Shown: in pieces, positions 12,587 to 23,546 of the stretch | Layout of the letters: each line of letters opens with the position of its first letter | Numbering within the stretch: position 1 is the first letter of the stretch | Assembly: GCA_905182985.1 (NCBI GenBank) | Contig: CAJJDN010000090.1 | Coordinates: 355,526 to 419,525 of the forward strand | Reading direction: 5' to 3' | DNA: 64,000 nt | Origin: Paramecium sonneborni | Lineage: Eukaryota; Ciliophora; Oligohymenophorea; Peniculida; Parameciidae | Made by a program: the position numbers and the translations under genes | The notes under the pieces: model-generated | What the model was told of the DNA's origin: nothing | Databases searched by the model: none | The model's input: only the letters and a program-made list of their open reading frames with translations

Positions 12587-13592
12587 ATGAATAAGTAATG
12601 TAAAATATATAAAAGCAAAGAAATAGTATATCAAAGGGATCCTAATGATGTAAGAAAGTATCATAATGATTTTTTTAGAAAAAGAAAATTATAAATGGTT
12701 TTAAAGTAATGAAAATAATTGGTGAAGGTTCATATGGGAAAATAAAATTAGCAATAAAAGATAATCAAGAATATGCAATAAAAAAGTTTAATAAGTTTAT
12801 TTTAAAGAAGAAGAATAAAATGTATAAGAATCCTAATGGAAGTAAATAAATAGTATATTAATTTAAGCAACAAAATATGTTTCATTGTTAGATGAAGTAT
12901 ATAGGGAAATAGAAATTCATTAAAAATTAGATCATCCAAACATAATAAAAATGTTTGAGATATATGATGATGAAGAGAGAGAGAAATTATATGTAGTTTT
13001 AGAATATGCAGAAATGGGATAAATTTTGAAATGGGAAAGTAAATAGGAAATATTTACAGCTTAATGGAAATTCGATGAATTGACATTTAAAGATTATGTA
13101 AAACAAATGTTAATGGGTTTACAATATCTACAATAACAATATGTTGCACATCGAGATATAAAGCCTCACAATATATTATTGACTAAAAATCAATAAATTA
13201 AGATATGTGATTTTGGTTCAGCTCAATAAATGAGTCCATAAAATGATAGAGTAAAAGGGACTGAAGGTACGTTCTAATTTGTTGCTCCTGAATGTTTAAG
13301 AGAAAATAAAAAAAGTGAGATTCCAGGATATAGTGGTCATTTAGCAGATATTTGGAGTTTAGGAGTGGTTCTTTATTGTATGATTGAATTAAGATTGCCA
13401 TTTTAAAGTGAAATTATGTTGGATCTATTTAATCAGATAGAAACTAAAGAGTAATAAAATATTCCTAATAATATTAGAATTAAAATGAAGTATGATGGTC
13501 CTGCAAAAAGTTTAATTCTTAAAATGTTAATGAGGGACACTAGTAAAAGACCAAATGCAACCTAGTTATTAGAAGATCCTTATTTTTAATGA
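12587..13592 (+). CDS. Ser/Thr protein kinase, CaMKK/LKB1-like
   Basis: 316 residues; introns of 29 and 26 nt. All kinase motifs are intact: GEGSYGKIKLAI, AIKKFNKF (catalytic Lys), HRDIKPHNILL (from 13149) and DFGSAQ. The activation loop GTEGTFQFVAPE is followed by GYSGHLADIWSLGVVLYCMI. An insert after the VAIK lysine (ILKKKNKMYKNPNG) and the GT-x-x-F-x-APE...SG-x-x-x-DIW pattern are characteristic of Ca2+/calmodulin-dependent kinase kinases and LKB1. Those enzymes phosphorylate activation loops of AMPK- and CaMK-type kinases. No calmodulin-binding tail is visible: the protein stops right after the catalytic domain (LLEDPYFQ). It would act in the cytosol. Start: first ATG in frame (MNKQCKIYKSKEIVYQRDP). 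Confidence 0.88.
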
Positions 13593-13649
13593 TTTAGTAT
13601 AGTAGTAGCATATACAGACATAATTAATTTTAAATTCACATAATATTGC

Positions 13650-13991
13650 TCAAATACTTTACTCTAAAATTGATTATAAAATAAATTACTCTAAAGGTTT
13701 GTATTCTGAATGAACAAAATTCCATTTTAAAATGAGACATCGTTTATTATCACATTCAAATTCAAAAACATATTCCTCTTTATTAAAAAAGGAATAATCA
13801 TAATTAAGTCCTATTTCCCATAAAAATACAACCCATTAAGGTCCAAAAAGTTGATTCAATTGATTTCGAATGAATTCTGCTTAATTGACAAAGACCTTTT
13901 ATTTCTAACTTCTTTAGAACACATCATATATAGCATCTTTATGTATTTGACTCACACTGTAACCTTATCTAATGATACTAAATTAACTCAT
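13650..13991 (-). CDS. dynein light chain, LC8-like
   Basis: 113 residues in one exon. The core matches LC8/DYNLL: an amphipathic helix (IRNQLNQLFGPQWVVFLWEIG, the counterpart of the IKKEFDKKYNPTW helix), then the swapped strands YDYSFFNKEEYVFEFEC and RCLILKW. It differs from canonical LC8 in several strand residues and has N- and C-terminal extensions, suggesting an axonemal paralogue rather than the cytoplasmic hub. It would dimerise at the base of dynein intermediate chains. It is convergent with the CaMKK-like gene. Confidence 0.68.
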
Positions 13992-14045
13992 AATTTTGAA
14001 TTAAATTCTGATTGATTTATAAAATATTTAATAATAATATAATAA

Positions 14046-15255
14046 TCATAATTAATCTTCATCACTATTAACTTATTCTTCTGCTTCTTATATTAATTTG
14101 TTCCAATATGCTTCTCCAATCTACAACTAAAAATCTAATTTTTTTTTGATATCCTCTTACTCAATCATATCTCCTTTTAATATTTTCTTTAAAAAGTCTC
14201 TTTCTTCATGTAATATTTTTTTAACTATCTCATAGACTAAATAAAGTACCTTTTTAAAACATTTCTTTTTCTTTAAGATTAATAATGATATCTGGTTTTT
14301 CTTCTTCAATAATCTCTATAATTTCTTCTGGAGCCCATTACTTTTTATCTTATCCAAAATCAACTTCATCAACTTTCAATTTCAAAGTTGGATTAGTAAA
14401 TGTATGTTAATCTTTTATATTTTCACATGCATCTTCAATAATCGATTAATTCGGCTAGATGTCTTTAAATTTTGGATTACTTCATGATTAGTTCTTTCTT
14501 TAACAATAGATGATCTTTTCTATTTATGATTAAATTCATTCTTATCGAATATCAATCCTAATTTAAAGATACATTTATTCTTTAGTTCATCATCATCTCC
14601 ATTTACTTCTTCAACTTTCTGTAATGCATTACTTCCATGAGGACTCAAAGATGCTCTTCTCTTCTTATATTCTTATTTTCTAATTAATAAAGGTGATGAT
14701 CTATCTCTTTAACTAATATTCTGTCTAAATTCAAACTTATCATTTTATATTTATATATGAGGTATTCTTGATGTCTATTATATTATACTAAATTACTAAA
14801 TAATCCTCTATGTCTTCTGATACTTCTTTAACAGATCCTAAAACTATAGAACCACTTCTATAACAATTATGTTTATTCCTTTTCTATTTCTTATCTTAAA
14901 AAATATCATAATAAAATTCTTAAACTCCTCTTTTTGAACTAGGTGATGATGATCCACTCATACTTCCTCCATATATAATCATAATTACCTAGTACTATTT
15001 GTATGATGCTAAAAATCCATTTTTATAAAAGAAATTATATTTTAATTTAAATATCCTATTGTCAATATTTTCCTATTCTTCTCCATACTATTATGTAAGC
15101 TTTAGCAATACTTATTCATAGTAACAATTTATAGCATATTCAGTTATTAAAAAGTTTATTGGATATTCTAAATAATTTACTAACATAATAATGTCTTTTC
15201 TGATTTATAATTGTTCACTATCAAATCTAAAACAGTAACTTGACAAATTTTACAT
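14046..15255 (-). CDS. hypothetical charged protein
   Basis: 378 residues once introns of 25, 22 and 26 nt are removed. The N-terminus (MQNLSSYCFRFDSEQ) is followed by a Ser-rich segment (SMSGSSSPSSKRG), a basic region (EYKKRRASLSPHG) and an acidic C-terminus rich in Glu and Ile (APEEIIEIIEEEKPD, ending AEEQVNSDEDQL). No known domain or membrane segment is recognised. Alternative starts exist at 15186 and 14961. I prefer 15255 because the upstream residues look coding and stay in frame. Confidence 0.55.
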
Positions 15256-15328
15256 CTTTAATAATTTTATATATGTAACTGTAATTTTCTAAAATTCAAT
15301 AAAATTCAGAATATTTAATTTTATTTAA

Positions 15329-16696
15329 ATGTTAAATACATCCTAAACTAAAAGTACGACTGAGTCTACAAATTCAATAGTTATTGATAAAAAATACAGC
15401 ATAATCAAAAATATTTACAAGGGGAAATAATATAACATTTATTTAGGTAATGAAAGTTGAATTTAAAAGATAGCTAGCCATCAATATGGAATAGTTAGAG
15501 GATTATAATTAAATGGATTAGAAAGACAAGTTCTATCTAATAAAGATGAAAAAGTAAGAAGAATACCTTTATGATTTAAAGATAAGCTTAATAAAATGAG
15601 ATAATTCCAGAACTGTAATTTTTATAAAGACTGAAAAATGGTATAAATTTATATAATAATGATAGGCAACTGTGTTCCAATTTTAGTTAACTATGGAGAA
15701 TAGATTATAAATGGTTAAAAATACCATTTTTAAATTCTGAAAAGACATGGTCCTTCTATAAAACTAATATATAATTATCTGTCAAAAAATCTTCCTCTTC
15801 CAATAATATGTCTTATAGCAATATAAACTGTATAATAGATCTTAGATTATAGTTAACATGTTTAGAAACTATTCATAAACACTAAATAGTTCATCGAAAC
15901 ATCAGACCTAAGAAACTATTGCTTTCAACCAGTGGTAATGAAATTTTATTAAGTGATTTTAAATTTGCAAGTAAATTTAAGTAATAACATGGATCAATCT
16001 GTTATATGGATAACCATAAATCATTATCAAATAAATAGTTCCTCAATAAATACTCAAGTGTTAGTCAACACCTTCATTAATGTAAAGATACAAATTAATA
16101 AATTAGTTCCAACACCAAAAGATGATCTCGAATCACTTGCTTATATTTTGCTTGTTTATGTAACAAAATCAAAGATCTTTAAAATACAAGCAGATAATAA
16201 AGGATTGAAACTAAAGAAATTGGAAAACATAAAATTATCAATAATTCCTGAAATTACATTTAAATCTGCTCCTATTGAATTTATACATTTTTTAAATTTA
16301 GTTAAGATTAGCAATGCAAATGATTTTCCTTAGGAATATGAGAAATTTAAATAATTATTTCGTAGATTGATTTAAGCAAGTGGATATAATGAAAAAGATT
16401 TATCATACCCTTTATTTCATATATAATATCAAGAATCTCATCCCTAATAATAATAACACTAAACTTAATCTAGTAGATTTAAGAAAACTTTCAATCACAA
16501 ATAAAGTTCTGAATTTATTCAAGAAGAATCAGATGATGAGGAGGTGTCAATATAACAAATTGATATAATAGGAGATGATCGTACTATTGAACATGCAATA
16601 AGATCTGTTAAACCTTAATCATACAAAAAATTATCTACTCTTAATTAACAAAAACCTGGATCATAAATAATGAAACTTAAATTCACTAAAAAATGA
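15329..16696 (+). CDS. casein kinase 1-like pseudokinase
   Basis: 410 residues across six exons; five introns (31, 28, 25, 23 and 28 nt) are needed and give a whole number of codons. CK1 hallmarks are clear: HGPSIKLIYNYLSKNLPL (matches GPSLEDLF...), TIHKHQIVHRNIRPKKLLL, PKDDLESLAYILL (matches RRDDLESLGYVLM), and a C-lobe ending QLFRRLIQASGYNEKDLSYPLF. Key residues are replaced: HRD is HRN (15892-15900), DFG is DFK (15954-15962), and the glycine loop is gone (NIYKGKQYNIYLAI). A Gln/Ser-rich tail follows. Intact splicing argues against a dead gene; a catalytically inactive regulator is more likely. Confidence 0.78.
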
Positions 16697-16771
16697 AATT
16701 AATTATACATTGATTATTTCTCCATATATTAGAAGCAATAAAATATTGTTTTAAATTTAATTAATAAAATA

Positions 16772-17389
16772 ATGAAATTTTATATAATTTTAAGTTTAGT
16801 AGCAGCAACATTAGCTGGATCTTGCGGTTAAACATGTTGTTAAGATCTAAAGACGAGATCAGCAATGACATATCATTACTATATAAATACAGGTAGATTT
16901 GTTGGTGGTAGTGGTGACTCTGCAATTAAAACATTTGGATATTCAGGATCTGGACAAGTAATTAAATGTAATATTAAAAATACAGTATCGTAATGATCCA
17001 GCATCATAATGCATTAAGAACAAAGGTCCTGCTCCAGCTACAACTTATAAAATAACTTTATGCAAAAATACAATGCATAGTCCTCCTGTTGACAGACCAT
17101 GTTCATTTTGGATTGAAGCAGTAGATGAATCAAAGATGTGTGGTAGAAGTGAAATCTTTATTCACGGTTGTTAATGTTGTACGAATGGAGATTGGACACA
17201 ACCACCTGTTGATGGATGTTCAGCTGGGTATATTTATATTTGATTACATCATATAGATGCGTCATTATTAATGAAGCTAATAGAAAGAAATTAAGAGTTG
17301 GTGATACTATCGTTATTGAAAGCTATGATCCTTTAGGTGAGGAAGCTAAATTCTTAGAAGGCTATACTTAGTTTGTTGAAGAACAATGA
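16772..17389 (+). CDS. secreted DUF2778/Tlde1-like L,D-transpeptidase-fold protein, copy 1
   Basis: 186 residues, introns of 28 and 29 nt. A signal peptide (MKFYIILSLVAATLAGS) precedes a Cys-rich start (CGQTCCQDL). Core motifs match the bacterial DUF2778/Tlde1 family: YSGSGQ, YRNDPASQC, GPAPATTYKI, then GRSEIFIHG with the catalytic-type His (17162-17164) and SAGC with the Cys (17258-17260). Bacterial relatives are YkuD-like enzymes that cut or exchange D-amino acids in peptidoglycan stem peptides, often delivered as type VI effectors. Paramecium has no peptidoglycan, so the target is presumably bacterial prey or symbionts, in the phagosome or outside. Extra cysteines (IHGCQCCTNGDW) suggest disulphides suited to secretion. 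The last intron ends one base before the Cys codon. Tandem with a second copy 53 bases downstream. Confidence 0.8.
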
Positions 17390-17442
17390 AGTATTTCTTA
17401 TAACATTTAACATATTGTTGATCTAATTTATCTATATTATAA

Positions 17443-18054
17443 ATGAAATATTTTCTTGCTCTATTATTTATTGCCATCACCTAAGCTGGAAATTGTGGAT
17501 AAACATGTTGTTAAGATTTACCAACTAGACCTTCAATGACATTCTATTATTACATCAATACAGGAAGATTCTTTGGAGGAAGTGGAGATTCAGCTATTAA
17601 TACTTTTGGTTATTCTGGAGCTGGAAAAGTATACAATCTATATTCTAAATTAGTATAGAAATGATCCTGCAGCCTAATGTTTAAAGAACTAAGGACCAGC
17701 ACCTTCAAATACATATACTATAAAAACTTGTTAAAATACTATGCATAATCCTCCAGTTGATAGACCTTGTTCTTTTTGGATAGATGGTAATGATTCAGAT
17801 AGAATGTGTGGCAGAACAGAAATCATGATTCATGGATGTGCTTGTTGCACACCAAGTGATTGGAGTGTACCACCCATTGATGGATGTTCTGCAGGGTTAT
17901 CATTAAATACTAATTTAGATGTATTATCATTAATGAAGAGAACAGAAAAAAACTAAGAGTTGGAGATACTCTTATTGTTTAAGATTATGATCCATTAGGT
18001 GATAGTATTTAATTAAATGACATCATCATGGAATAAGAAATTATGTATGAATGA
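17443..18054 (+). CDS. secreted DUF2778/Tlde1-like L,D-transpeptidase-fold protein, copy 2
   Basis: 187 residues, introns of 25 and 23 nt at the same two places as in copy 1, so the pair arose by duplication of an intron-bearing gene. Signal peptide MKYFLALLFIAITQAGN. Shared motifs are CGQTCCQDL, NTGRFFGGSGDSAI, YSGAGK, YRNDPAAQC, RTEIMIHG (His at 17831-17833) and SAGC (Cys at 17920-17922), followed by INEENRKKLRVGDTLIV. The tail (DSIQLNDIIMEQEIMYE) differs from copy 1. Catalytic residues are kept, so both copies are likely active. Activity, substrate and location are inferred from the bacterial family, not shown here. Confidence 0.8.
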
Positions 18055-18110
18055 ATTATTCATCTACAATAATAATAATCCTAATTAACTTTTGATAGCT
18101 GCATTTGCTT

Positions 18111-18700
18111 TCAATCTTTTCTCTAAAAAATTTATTCATATTTTGATTTCATTAAATTAAAATTTTCATAGGAGATTTTAAGAGAAATCTCATAATATAC
18201 AGTATGAAACTCAATTTAAACTGTTTCTTTCCATCTTTTTTAAGACAAATTCTTCGACTAATTTATTTAGACTAATGTTATATAAAACTAGTGTTCACTT
18301 TAGATGATTTTCCTATTCTTTGAATGCGAATATCATATTTGAAATTTCTGATTAAATCTATATTTCAATCACATATTCTTGCCATAAAAGCTTTTATGAA
18401 GGTTGCATCATTAAACCATTTAAATTAAATTAATCCAAATTTTGCCTACTTATTATTTATCCCCATCGATTATTTAAGTTACTTTTCCTATAAATTGGTA
18501 TAATTCATAAAGATTAAAAAAACATCAATTCATCTGGTATTAATTTATATTGTTTTATTAAACTATCTCTATCAAATTATTAGGCAATATTTATAAGCAC
18601 TAAATCTTAATATTTATTATAATTTAAATTATTTACTATTAATAGCAACACTAATTTAAGTTCTGTAGATTCGTTTTTTTTGTTTCAAGTTTGTTATATA
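18111..18700 (-). pseudogene. fragmented coding remains, unknown
   Basis: Several stretches on the minus strand look coding but lie in different frames: LVLLLIVNNLNY...FDRDSLIKQYKLIPDEL, then NLYELYQFIGKVTQIIDGD after a shift at a run of seven T, then NFKYDIRIQRIGKSS, then RKD before TGA at 18111-18113. No GT-AG introns reconcile them. YDIRIQRIG recalls the YDVRVQKIG strand of synapsin-type ATP-grasp proteins, but the following residues do not continue the match. I read this as a decayed gene; the family is not established. Confidence 0.4.
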
Positions 18701-18985
18701 TTTTTATATGTTATCTTTTAAAGTTTATTAATAATATTCAATCGAATTTAGGTAAAGAATGACCTTATTTTCTAAAGGAATTCGTATTATTGTTATAAAT
18801 TATATTTATTGAGGAACTTTAATTGAAAGTACACTGATCTAGAAATAAAAGAACTAATTCATAAAGAAAAGGATGTTGTGAATTGATATAGGTTTTTTAA
18901 GAAATCAATTCTAAGTTAGCAGATATTGATTAGAGGATATTTATAATTTATTGTTATTGTAGAAAATCAACTGATAAATAAAAAT
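18701..18985. other. intergenic
   Basis: Upstream region of the next plus-strand gene. Short open pieces exist but none has a start and a sensible continuation. Confidence 0.4.
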
Positions 18986-20592
18986 ATGAAAAGCATTGTT
19001 AATAATCCTTATGAAAACTCTTATCAATCTTAAATCATTTGTAAAATGTTTAATCTTACACAAGAACCTACTTTGATATCGTAGCAGTTAGCAAACACTT
19101 AGATACAAAAATAGTCATTATAATCAATTCCTTTGGTTCCATTACGATAAGGATATAAATCATAGACCACAATCAGACCATCAATATTTTAGTCTAAAGT
19201 TGAAGAGTCATCAAATTTAAATAGGTATCAAATGATCTATAAAACTTAAGAGATGCTTCCTGTCTCATAGCTAAACTTGATTCTTTGAGAGAAATTAAAA
19301 CTTAAGAGAGTCCTATCAGACATCATAAAACAACCTTAGTTCATCCTTAATCTAGTGTTGTTTTAGAAATCAAAAACAATGCTTCTAAAACTGCACAATT
19401 ATAACAAGGTGTATATGCAAGTTGTGTTTAACCTTTCCGTTCATCCAAAAGTAATGCAAGCTCTAGTGTATCACATAGTCAATAGTGGAGTAAGACTTTG
19501 CCTCCACAAAAAAATTATGAAGCACTTATAGAAACCCTTATGAAAGAGCAAGAAACTGTTGTTAAACAATATTGTGAAAAAATAACACTTTTAGAATAAC
19601 AAATTATTGTACTTTCTTAAGAGAATACCAATCTTATGGAATAAAATAAATTGCTTTTGACTCAAAATATTCAGTTAAATGAAGAAATCACATAATGGAA
19701 AAATTAAGTAAATCTCGTTCTTTAATAATCGTAAATAAATTAAAAAACATAAAATGATATTGAAATTTTAGAAAAGTAATTAGAGTACAAGTAGGATGAG
19801 CTTAATCAAATCATCTCAAATCTTGAATCAATCAAAAATATTAATCTTAAATATGAAAAAACTATTAAAGAGTAATAAGATCAAATCAATTCAATTTTTC
19901 AATAAAAAGAATAAGATAACGATATACACTTAGCTTAAATTACATCTCAAAACTAAACCATTTAAGAAATGGAAAAAAAAATAAATTAATATTTAAAAAA
20001 TGAATCCTCATCATAAATATTAATTAATGATTTATAAAATAAACTCAAATAATTAGAATAATAATTAGAAAAAACTAAAATAGCTTATCAATAAACTCCC
20101 ATTAAAATTAATGTTAAAGATTAATATGAATACAAACAATTAGTTTTGGAATTAGATAGTAAATGTGTGACACTAACTGAAAAAGAAACTTAAGTAGAAG
20201 CATTAAAAATTAAGAATTCTATGCTATAACAATAGCTAATTTAACTATAATCATGCCAATTAGGTATCAGGGATTATGAAACTGGACTCAAATAAAAGCA
20301 GTAGGAAATTAATGAATTATAATTAGCATTATAAAGAGAAAAATAAGAATTTGATAACCTTACATAATAATTGCAAATTAATTAGAATAATAAAAATGAA
20401 GAATATGAAAAAATTATCAATTAATTGGAATAAACATTAATAAGTAAAAATGAGGAATTAGAGAAAATGTCCCTTTAGTTGAAAACTGTAAGAAAAGAAA
20501 AAGCTAAATTATCGATGAATCTTATTACAGCTGGTATGGCCAAACTAGTTATGGAATCTTAAGTTTCAACTTAAAGTGAAATTTCTTCTTGA
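18986..20592 (+). CDS. long coiled-coil protein
   Basis: 526 residues with one 26-nt intron. A Ser/Gln-rich head of about 150 residues (MKSIVNNPYENSYQSQ...) is followed by an unbroken coiled coil to near the end: LIETLMKEQETVVKQY, LLEQQIIVLSQENTNL, QLEYKQDELNQIISNLE, QLEQTLISKNEELEK. The C-terminus is short (GMAKLVMESQVSTQSEISS). No head domain is recognised. It would be a filamentous or tethering protein; cortical cytoskeleton, basal body and Golgi golgin-like roles are all possible and cannot be separated here. Confidence 0.78.
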
Positions 20593-21029
20593 TAATCATT
20601 TTATACAAGTAAGTTTAATAAATTAATATATTTAAATTATTAAGATTATAATAAAAGATTTCATCAGCTACCTTCTAAATTTAAATTCTGAAATGCATAG
20701 ACTAAAATATTATAAAATTTGCTCTTTCTAAGATTTTTTTTAAAAGACTGCTCAACTTCTTAAAATTCACATAAATATATAAATAAATTTAACTATTTTT
20801 CGCTTACTATTTTATGTATATAAAAAGTCAATACAAATTATTTAACTAAGATCATATTATTTTATTTAGAGATTTTTCTTTAGTTTATTTACAAGATAAT
20901 ATAATTTCACTTTTGAAAAAGAGTGGCCAATAAATTATAAATATACAGAATATTTTAAGTATTTAACTAAAATTAAGAGTTAAAAATAAAACTATTACTG
21001 ATAATTGGAAATAAATTAATCGTCTCAAT

Positions 21030-22682
21030 TCATTCACAAATTGCAGGTATAGTATTTCGACAAGTAGGGCAAGTTAATTTGACTTCAAGCCAAGTTTTTA
21101 AACAATAAGGATGAAATTTATGTCCACAAGGAGTAATCATTAAAACTTTGCTTACTAACATTCTATCTAAATCTTATTCTTATTAGTTTGGTTCAATCAT
21201 CAAATGTAATAAACAAATTGCACAATCTTCTTGATCTAAAGGTTTATAATCTTAAAAATAATTGTATTATTTTGGTAATAAACATTTTGGAATAATCTTA
21301 CGAGGACCTTTTTTAAATTAGATATATAAAATTAAAATTTAAACTAAATAGACCAACACCCAACAAATACAAAATTCGATTGAAGGTTTTAATCTTCTAA
21401 AATTATTTGGATATCCTCTAAAGTATAGCTTAAACTATTAAATTTATTTACTGGAACTGCAATATTTATAGATAAAAATCCAAATATATATTCTGGCATA
21501 AATTTTGGATTCGTTCCTTCTCTAAAATTATGAATTATTTAAGGTGTCATAAAAAAACCAATTATCAATAAAAATGAATTATACAATTCATATTCTTCCA
21601 ACAATAAAAACATAGTTAATACAGAAACATCTAATAGAATAAATTTTATATTTTACAATAGATAATGAAAAATTTCGTTAAAAATTGTCTTTAACTTTAT
21701 TAATCTTAGAATTATTCTTAAAATCTTAATCTGCAAATAATCCATAATAATTTTAAATCACAATTCATCGTCAGCATAAAAAAGAAAAATGCAGGCAAAA
21801 TGAAATATTAGAAATACTATATATATATATTTAAATATACCATTTGTCCAAAAGCAAAGCTTAAATTTTTAAATGCTAAAAATGTATCATATATTGTTAC
21901 AAAACCCACACAGAAAATTGAAATCTATACATTATAATTAAGCTTACTTTTTAAACAATTGAATTATCTTCATCTCTCAAAACATTTTCTATTAATCTAT
22001 TAACACAAAAATATTATATTGCACATAAGACATTTAACATCAAACTGTAAAAAAGCACCTATTTATAAGTATTTGATTAATAAATCTGATATTCTGAGAA
22101 TATTTCTATATTACAATCTTCGTTATCCTACTAGTTACTACTTAATTAAATGGTAAAATTTAATTTTTTAGAATCTATTTCATCTATTATGCATCAAAAT
22201 GTTAATATACCTTTTTGATAATTTAATTTTATGTCATGATTCATTTTACAAGTGACATTTGGGTTTCCTCCTCTTTCTTTGTAATATTTAAAATAAACAA
22301 AATCTGTATTCCCCTTCCAGGATCTATACATATTATATGTCATTACAAATTTGTTTAATTAATATCGCTAACATTAAAAATCCCAAAAACAATTTTTTCA
22401 TCAAAATAAATAGGATCTAGAAACATCATAGTTATTGTATATATAGTCCTATTTGAGAGATCTTTTTCTTCTTAATCTTGCTAGACAATTTAAATAAATG
22501 TTTCTCCTTTAGTCTATTCTAAATAATTAAATGGCTATTATAGAAATGCTATTTTAAACATTATTTGTTTCGGATTTCCACTCTCCGTGATATCTATATA
22601 TCAATAATAGCGGTGTAATTTCAGAGATGTTATACTCCTCAGCAACTATCTATTACATCATCATATAGAATATGAAAAACAT
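21030..22682 (-). CDS. membrane-anchored RING-H2 ubiquitin ligase
   Basis: The C-terminus carries a RING-H2 finger: CAICLLHLMIEP, then CGHKFHPYCLKTW and CPTCRNTI, with all eight metal ligands. The N-terminal part reads as a lumenal domain (WKGNTDFVYFKYYKERGG, preceded by NRTIYTITMMFLDPIYFDE). Several hydrophobic segments follow between about 21350 and 22100. This is the layout of polytopic E3 ligases of endomembranes. Clear introns include 25 nt (after ETNN) and 23 nt (before SWKGN); more are needed in the membrane region and I did not resolve all of them. Start at 22680-22682 (MFFIFYMMM) serves as the signal/first membrane segment. Confidence 0.72.
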
Positions 22683-23546
22683 TTTCTAATTAATTATTTT
22701 TATAATTTATTTTCATTATATGATAATTATTTTATCAAAGAAAGTTTTATGTATATTTTTATTATTTTATTTTGATTATTTTTGTGGTTGTTTCAATCAC
22801 TGCTTTCTTTCACAATTTATTATCATTCAATATAATCCAAAATTTCCAATAATAAGATAAGTAATTCCTATAACAATTTCAATTCTATCCCTGGTTGAGG
22901 TTTAATAAATTTAATAAAGTTAGGGATTAGATGATATTTGATATGTTAATTTTATTTCAATCATGCTAATATAAGTAAATTATTTGAAAAAATGTGAAAT
23001 TATTCAAAATTTAAGTAAAACTATTTTCAGCCTATAAATTTATTAATAGATTCTTTCTAAAAAGGATAACTCAACTTTTTGATTTAATTTCTTCAAGATC
23101 GTCACATAACATATAAAACTGGATTTATTTTTAACTTCATATTTATAATTGATAATATTATTAATTTAAGTTATGCTATTATCAATATTATTTATAAGTA
23201 AAATATTTCAATTTTTTATATTAAGTGAATATAACACTTGAAGATTTATATCTATATAATACTTTAACAATTTTTTTCAGATTACATTAAAGTAGAGATC
23301 TTAATCTTGTATATGGTTATAATCAGAAAAAATCTATTTTATAGATTACTGAAATGGAATATATTGTATACTATAAAATTTCTATCCAATATCTTATCTA
23401 TATGATGGATGTATTATAATTAATAAAAAAGATAATGCAGCATAACTCTATATGAAAATATAAAAGTTTGTGAAATTTTCTTGAAGTTTTATAATTATTA
23501 GTATATAATTATTAAATTTGAATAATAAAATAAATTATCTATAATA
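22683..23546. other. intergenic, AT-rich, divergent promoters
   Basis: About 860 bases between divergent genes. Only weak frames are found, for example a 45-codon minus-strand frame at 22827-22964 (MIEIKLTYQISSN) with a hydrophobic end; I do not call it a gene. No structured RNA was recognised. Confidence 0.4.

Noticed and set aside
15892..16100. Frameshift making the CK1-like gene a pseudogene
   Set aside because: At first the frame seemed broken after DFK, but intron GTTAGTCAACAC...AAAG (28 nt) restores it exactly.
15953..16333. Stand-alone 126-residue protein
   Set aside because: It is one exon of the CK1-like gene read past its 5' splice site; DDLESLAYILL joins upstream CK1 motifs through a 28-nt intron.
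17741..17956. Independent small Cys-rich protein
   Set aside because: It is the central exon of DUF2778 copy 2, running into its intron.
16772..18054. Bacterial contamination as the source of the DUF2778 genes
   Set aside because: Both genes contain Paramecium-type introns and TAA/TAG glutamine codons, and lie between ciliate genes.
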